From positions 28,877,463-28,941,462 of the forward strand of contig NC_058137.1 of the NCBI RefSeq assembly GCF_011075055.1: a stretch of DNA of 64,000 nucleotides, read 5' to 3'. The notes beneath the pieces were generated by a model that saw only the letters and a program-made list of their open reading frames with translations, did not search any database and was not told the DNA's origin. Source of the stretch: Mangifera indica (Eukaryota > Streptophyta > Magnoliopsida > Sapindales > Anacardiaceae). Every line of letters begins with the position of its first letter. Positions within the stretch are counted from its first letter, which is position 1. The translations under genes and the position numbers were made by a program. This document shows positions 57,614 to 64,000 of the stretch, piece after piece.

Positions 57614-58377
57614 CCTTTGTGCCGAGCTGGGCTCGGTGTAATTATTGTCCAGTCTAAACTTGTATACGACCTTATTAGTGATTGGTTCAATGCATCTGCG
57701 ATCTCAGAACTTGTTTAGAATAAATTATAAAATATTAACAGACATTTTAAATTTTTAGATTTTACGCTGACACTTATAAAATTTTATTATTTGATTTTTG
57801 AATATAAAAATAATTAATAATTATATAAATTATTAAATTTAAAAATAAGTTTTTGAGAGTTACGAGTTTAAAAATAATTTTGTGAAGTCCAATTCTAGTT
57901 AATTATTCTTATCTCTAACCTAAATTTATCTTTAATTAAGTTGAATTTAAGTTAAACATTATTTGATTCAGTTTAATTACTATAATTAGAGTATAAAATA
58001 TTAGCATCTTTTCACGTGATTAAATATTTATTTTTAATTATAAATTATCTAATTATATAATAATATATTAATACTTATATTTAGTATAATTAAAATATAA
58101 TTATGTAAAAATATATATTGTAAGTTTTTTAACCTCTTTAATTATTATAAATTTACAAGATTTACTAGCATTGGCTTTTATTTGAAGCAATGTTCGTAGA
58201 CATACTTTGACATTGACTCGGTCAAGATATTAGTTCAGAATCGGTAATATATTAAATAAATATTAAAATAATGTATGATTATATAGAATTGTTGTTTAGT
58301 GGTATGTGATGCAAAGTTTTTGCATGATAACAGATTTTTACATTTCAACATGACCAACCTTACGTTATTTCTAATAT
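57614..58377. other. AT-rich intergenic region between two MITEs
   Basis: About 760 bp of low-complexity AT-rich DNA with no open frame, repeat ends or RNA gene that I can support. Confidence 0.5.
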
Positions 58378-59083
58378 GACCAAAGGACTATATTCCACCC
58401 AAGTTTAAGTGTATTTTTAAAATCACATTTATGAGATTTAAAAAATTAAAAGTTTTATCCATTTATTAAAAATTTCAGTTATGAGTAGACATAAAATCAT
58501 CATTTAATAAAAAAATTTATTACGTTTGTCTCATTCAATTTGAAAATCTTATAATTTTCTCACATCTAAAGTTTGAAATATCAAAATTTTCTCTCTAGGG
58601 TTTGCAAACCGTCGCTAGAGACGACTATCTCCAATCACATTGGCTCTCCCTCCAGACTTAAATCTTTTTGCTGATAACATCCTAGTCATTGGCGAAACTT
58701 ATTTCCTCTGACAAAGATGATTTTCATCTTCATCAGAAGAAATAGGTTTCATCAGTGACTGAGATGTGATCAGTAAAGAGAGTTAAGCGGAGAAAAAGAG
58801 CGAATGCAACTAGAGATGACGAAGTTCGACGTCTTTGGTGATAGTTTGTAAATCTTAAAAGAAAAATTTTGATTTTTCAAACTTCAAATATAAAAAAATT
58901 ATAAGATTTTCAAACTGAAAGAGGTAAAATTAATAAAATTTTAATTTTTTATTGAATAATAGTTTTATTTTTTAATTCTAACGAAAATTTTTAATAGAAA
59001 GATAAAACTTTTAAGTTTTCAAATCTTACTGGATGTAATTTTTAAAATCCACCTAAACTTAAGTGGGAAATAGTCCTGTGGCC
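58378..59083. mobile_element. Foldback MITE related to the element at 3261-4171
   Basis: The left end GACCAAAGGACTATATTCCA pairs with the right end, which on the other strand reads GGCCACAGGACTATTTCCCA. Pairing continues for about 200-250 bp per side through ATTTTTAAAAT and GAAAATCTTATAATTTT-type blocks. The outer 20 bases and the inner CTCTAGGGTTT/CTAGGGTTTT segment resemble the element at 3261-4171, so both probably belong to one Mutator-like family. The flanking 9-mers (58369-58377 and 59084-59092) agree only partly, as expected for an older copy. Confidence 0.72.
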
Positions 59084-60065
59084 TTTCAATTATAAATCAG
59101 AACAATATACTGTTTTGCATGCTGACATCAACATAAAAATTAGTGTGGATCAACCCGCACTTGAACTGGCTGATTCAAACTTTAAACATCAACCCGAATC
59201 ATATCTGGATCGGGTTTTGAAACGCTAATCAGAAGAGGGAGGAAATCGTGATTTGTTTCTTCCTAGAGAGAAATAAAGGTATGCTAGCCAACCCCGAGGA
59301 CCTGACGTCCACATTAGAAAGTAATGTTATATATATTTAATTTTAAATAATATATTAAATATTTAGATGTATTATCATAATATTATTATATGATTTAATA
59401 TTATTTTTAAATTTTTAATTATATAATAACTTATTAATTAAATATTTAATTAGATATTCAAAATAGATACACAAAATTTGACCGTATTATAAACAACGCT
59501 GTTGAATTATGACACTAAGAACACAACTTTTTTGGACTTCCACAGCCAAAAAGATTTGAACTTTTCTTCCACTCAGAACGTAAGAAAAAAAACTGAGCAC
59601 TTTGCAGCAAGGCTTACAAAATCTTGAGCTTTTGATTGAATACGGTTTGATCATGTAGCTAGATGCTTATGTGCTTGGCTGCCATCATATATATCATGTT
59701 CTCGTCAAGGCTGTTCGTTGCTCCCTCCCAGTGAAAATGAATCACAGCATTACTGATCACAAACACCATCCTGTGTTATCATCAGCTGATCATTTGCTAC
59801 TACTACCCACCTTGCCTGCACTGGTCTTCTTTCTCCTCAATGCTTTTCTCTTCTCTTCTCTACACGAATGATGCATGAATATATGAGATTGCATACAGAA
59901 AGTTCTCTATATGGACAAATAAGAGCATGAACAAATTGCTTGATGCCTCTCATATCAACCATTATTTGCTTGTGTCTAACAAATTAACCTCAAAAGCAAC
60001 AATATCAGGTGAAATGGCACCCGTTTTTACCGATGGAAAACTTGATAAGACATGGGAACAAGCCA
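59084..60065. other. 3' flank of NOP2
   Basis: 59290-59500 is AT-rich intergenic DNA. About 59600-60065 is the likely 3' untranslated region of the minus-strand NOP2 gene. Plus-strand frames at 59671-59871 and 59927-60414 are antisense to NOP2 and have no domain. Confidence 0.5.
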
Positions 60066-63000
60066 TTACCTGGCTTTCGATATTTCCTCTCGAGATGGGA
60101 ATTTTCTTTTCTTTCTTTTTTGTGGACTGGATTCAGAAACTACATTTCCATTTTCAACTGAACTACGCTTCTTTTGCTTTGCATCCTTAGCTTCTTTATT
60201 GCCTTTAGCTTCTCTAGTGCCTTCTTCTTTCACAGACCGTTCAGTCTCCTTTTCACCATCGTTCTCATTTGAAGTGGGAGCTTGTTCAACTGATTCTGCA
60301 GTTTCCGAAGCAACTGAAGTTGCTTTAGCATCGCTCATCTTCTTCAACTGCAAGAAATCAAACCAAAAAAAAATCTTAAGGCATGTAGAGAATCAAGCTG
60401 AAAAACTCAAGTAGATGGCAATGAGATAAATTCCATTAACTGAACTAACATAGACCGATGTATACCTTCGCTACAAAAAATCCATCCATATTGTGAACAT
60501 GAGGATAAAGTCGCCTTGTCTTTTCCAATGATGGATGAAATCGGTGCTCCCTAAAGCTAACAAATCTATAGAAAGATGAAATGTTGTTAAATACAAAAAC
60601 CAGCAGGCAAATCACAAACTCTCAAAGATAAGAGTGAAGCATTACCCTGGCCGTCCAAAGTCGAGTCCACAAGGTACAAGTTTGACATCCCTCTTTTTGA
60701 GTGCATAGTCAACAACTGCTTCATTCTGCAACGCAATAATTTACCATAAGAGAGGGAAAACTGCAAAAATGGGCATCCACAAGCACACCCTTCTTGACAA
60801 ACCTCAGGAACCATGATGGAGCAAGTGGAGTAAACAATATATCCCCCCGATTTGGAATTAGCATCCACCATGTCAATTGCAGCAAGTATTAATTGCTACA
60901 GGAAAAATAACATCATTAGCTTCAACTTAGGAAATTAAATGAGATGATGTATAACAGTAGGTAATTCTTGTTTTTCTATACAGAAAGTGCATACCTTCTG
61001 CAAATGGGAAATTTTCTGAATATCGTCAACGCTTTTAGAAGTTTTAACGGATTCATCCTTAGATATGACCTGCATTGAGTAAAGTAGGGTCATTTAGTCT
61101 CATCAAGCAAATACCAATTCAAACAAGCCATCCAAAATAAAGGAGGTCCCAATCGCTTACCCCAGTCCCACTACAAGGAGCATCCAGCAATACTCTATCA
61201 ACTGAGTTCACACCCAAAACCTTGGGCAACTGAAATGGACAAACATTAAACAAAAGCAAAAGCACTAGACTAGCAGAGTGGATATTCAACCACAGGATTT
61301 TACCAATCAAATAAATAACACTACTATCACCAGTGTACATTAATTTTATCACTACTCATCCACAAGCAACCAAGGTCCATATAAAATGATGATATCTTTT
61401 ACCATATATCAATCTAGTGTATGAAAAATGTAGGTTTTGGTATCCAATTTGTTTTCCATTGATAGCAAAAAGACTGTCACAAGCATCTATCAGAATTTTA
61501 ACATTACTTCTAAGAATAACATATGCTGGTAATTTATAAAACAAATTGCAACAATGAGTAAAATATCTGCCACAATTCAAAACCACCTTGTCAACTGAAC
61601 TGAGGGGAAGAAAGAGCACAGTGTTTAATAAACTCTAACACACCGTTAAACTTAGAACTTGTTACAGCATTACATTATACTATATATGCTTGGCAAAAAG
61701 AAGCTAACCTCCTTTCCATCATAGTTGCAAACTATAGTGTTTGTCACCCCCATACGATGCAAATTTGCAGTAAGAGACTTAAGCCTTGTTTCCTTCATCT
61801 CATTTGCATAGATTAGTCCTGATAAAAATTTAATTAGAATGATAAAGGAAGAATAAGATTGGAATAAAGAGAATCAGAGCATAAATCACAATCAAATATT
61901 GGGATCAGTGTGTGCATACTAACAACAAACCAGTATTATTTTATTTCCTGAAAAAAAAGATTAATAGAATCATCTTAAAATTGATAATAACTAATACCTA
62001 ATTATGTGGGTTAAGCTACTGACTAAGAAATAAAGAAATCAGAAAACATAAAGCAAAACCAGTCACATGCACAAGACAACTGTTTCATTTGAATCTTTCA
62101 AAGATTGCTTCATACTGGTATTTTTCATAAGGGCGGCAATGTAAGTTGTTTTACCACCAGGTGCAGCACTGTAACAGATATAAAATTGTTACCAGAAGAG
62201 AAAACGTGTTAAAGATACTAGGAACTTATAACATAGATACTGTGGACATTAACATTTTCACAGAACAACCAAGTTTCAATCTCATCTTATTATGAAGTGG
62301 GTCACTGCAACAAGACACAATTTGTGAAACAACTATTACCATAAAGTTACAAGCTTACAACAGAAATTCAGAACATAAGTAAATACTTTGCTTGAGTAAG
62401 CAAAAAATTAGTCTTTATCATCATGACTTCCAAAAGATATTAACATGATAGATTGGTGGACAGAGAAAAGCAACAAAATGGCTTAGAAACAGATATCCAG
62501 AAGAAAACACTTACGCCATATCAACGACTCGCTCATTTTCTTGAGGTGCAAGAGCCATTACTGGCAGAAAAGAGCTTGCACTTTGTAGCTACAAATTAAA
62601 AATAAATATATTAATACGTTTAGAACACCATGTAGAACAGGGAAACTGAAATAAAGTAGTAAAGAAAAATGTCCAGAAATATAGGACTTCCTACCATGTA
62701 ATAACCAGCCATATATTCAGGAGTTGCACCAATTGGAACTTGAGAATCATATACTACCAACCCTAACTGAATAACAGTATCAAGGCATTGACATGTGTAA
62801 TATTAAACCCAGAATTTAGGGAAAAAAAGTAAACAGCGTAATTCTTACTTTTGACCACTTGCTTAAGGGGTCTAAATTTACTCCTCTGTTGATGAGAACA
62901 TCAGCCAAGTCTCGTCTCCGAGTCTAAGAAGATACAAGGAAAAAAAGATTCAGTCAAGATACTAAATGTTGGACGTAAAACATATATAACAATAAATCAT

Positions 63001-64000
63001 ATCTCAGAATGCAGCAACGTAAAAATGTAGTTTCACCTTCAAAGTGTTAGTTCTTAGGCATATAGGTCAAGGCTTTTCAAATGCTTCAATAAGTTCCATA
63101 AGTTCAACTGGGAGAAACATCTGTAAAGAAAAATACACATTTACCAGAGAACACAATCACAAAACAGAAGACAGATGGAAGGATGGGATAAAAGACGGGT
63201 GCTGAAGACAAATAAGGACATAGTAAACCATCAACTACCTCCACTAAAACCCCAATAAGGAACTCATTATAACCATAGTATGAAGCCAAATCCAGTTTCA
63301 GCTGTTGTATGTATTCTTTCCTTGTTCTTCCCTTTTGACACAAGTCGTTAAAATTTGAAAGCACTCGAACAACTGTAAGTGAATGTTAAAATGATATTTA
63401 GAAATTTGAAGCAACATGATTCTGAATAAATCAACTACAGTGAACTAATTGAAATATATCTCACTCTCTTTAATCCTTCTTTGAAGACTTGAAAGATCAG
63501 GAGGTCGCTGTTTTTCTTCCTCAAGTTCCTATGTTATTAGGAATGCAAAAGAACATTAATTGTGAATAAAATCAATTGATTAACAAAAGAAAAAAGACGG
63601 GAAAATTACATTCAACACAATATTTTAATAAACTGGGAACAAAAATGACGAGATATAGAAAGTGGAAGTGAAAATAATAACCTCCTTTGTTGGCAGTGTA
63701 AATTCATCAGACTCTTCTTTAATGTTGAGCTGCATTTCTTCAAGAGCCTCTCTTTCTTCCCTTGCTCGAGCTTCGTCAATAGCTCTTGACTTCTTTTCAA
63801 GATCAGATTCATCATCTGAATCTGAATTTGAATCAGAGCCAGAGTCAGAACCTGAAGCCGAAGCTTTATCTGCAAAAATATCATGATAAAAAACAAAACG
63901 AGCAGCAACATTATTAACTAATTAAAAAACCAAAATAGCACACAAAATTTTAGAAAGACTCCAAAAACTACAAATTGATAAAACCACAATACCTTCATCT
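60066..64000 (-). CDS. NOP2: NOP2/NSUN1-type 25S rRNA cytosine-C5 methyltransferase, 3' part, with in-frame TGA
   Basis: The 5' end is off the window. Visible exons are: 64000-63993 (end only), 63869-63682, 63528-63465, 63372-63239, 63120-63037, 62923-62849, 62766-62695, 62588-62515, 62168-62116, 61818-61709, 61229-61161, 61069-60995, 60895-60803, 60725-60646, 60565-60466 and 60347-60066. Phases fit throughout. An acidic Ser-rich N-part is followed by the RsmB/NOP2 fold: [27 protein letters not shown], the SAM-binding loop [18 protein letters not shown], the catalytic motif DAPCSGTG and the second catalytic Cys in YSTCSIM, then a basic nuclear tail (KRKKRK). NOP2 methylates 25S rRNA in the nucleolus and supports 60S assembly. 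Codon 18 of the exon 63120-63037 is TGA (63069-63067) where the family has Arg, in [14 protein letters not shown]. Unless that is an error, the copy is truncated before the catalytic domain. Confidence 0.9.

Noticed and set aside
59671..60414. Plus-strand frames over the 3' end of NOP2
   Set aside because: Antisense to the NOP2 last exon and 3' region; no domain.
1..64000. CRISPR arrays, phage genes, rRNA or tRNA clusters
   Set aside because: None were seen. The gene content and introns are those of plant nuclear DNA. Single degenerate tRNA-like sequences cannot be excluded without a covariance-model scan.

Overview
This window is nuclear DNA from a flowering plant. The gene content is that of a eudicot and probably a rosid, but the sequence alone does not fix the species. 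The evidence is the AT-rich intergenic DNA, many short GT-AG exons separated by AT-rich introns, plant-only families (CSLE cellulose-synthase-like, WEB coiled-coil, D6PK-type AGC kinase, CC-NBS-LRR receptor), and plant-type Copia and TRIM retroelements primed by tRNA-Met. No bacterial, organellar or CRISPR features were seen.

Layout. 1-518 is the first exon of a CSLE gene (minus) whose body lies off the window. 519-6430 is AT-rich and holds a 911-bp Mutator-like foldback MITE with a perfect 9-bp target duplication. 6430-10900 is a WEB-family coiled-coil gene (plus) with an intron in its leader. 11720-21015 is a sucrase/ferredoxin-like gene (plus). Its 7-kb first intron contains a TRIM element, and a Copia element is nested inside one LTR of that TRIM. 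21875-25347 is an 11-exon SEC14-like lipid-transfer gene (minus). 25990-31240 is an old Copia ruin split by a younger Tnt1-like Copia element. 32057-44413 is a large inverted duplication of a CC-NBS-LRR gene: a wrecked copy (plus, 32708-35594) and an intact 1402-codon copy (minus, 39017-43225) point at each other across a 2.5-kb spacer. 45904-48136 is a D6PK-like AGC kinase (minus). 52894-56470 is RPAC1, a subunit shared by RNA polymerases I and III (minus). 56753-59083 holds two further foldback MITEs. 60066-64000 is the 3' part of NOP2, a 25S rRNA cytosine methyltransferase (minus).

The genes do not form an operon-like unit. RPAC1 and NOP2 both serve ribosome production and are neighbours on one strand, but nothing shows that this is more than chance.

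The most notable points are: (1) an in-frame TGA in an otherwise well-preserved NOP2 exon; (2) a one-base T-run difference that cuts the membrane-tail end off the sucrase/ferredoxin-like protein; (3) the tail-to-tail NLR pair, able in principle to make long double-stranded RNA; (4) a hAT-type MITE upstream of the intact NLR, with its empty site preserved in the sister copy; (5) a two-level nested insertion whose order is confirmed by LTR divergence; (6) an 843-bp near-perfect foldback transposon with an exact 9-bp target duplication. I found no clearly new biological system. All alignments were made by eye, and identity figures are given only where I counted them.
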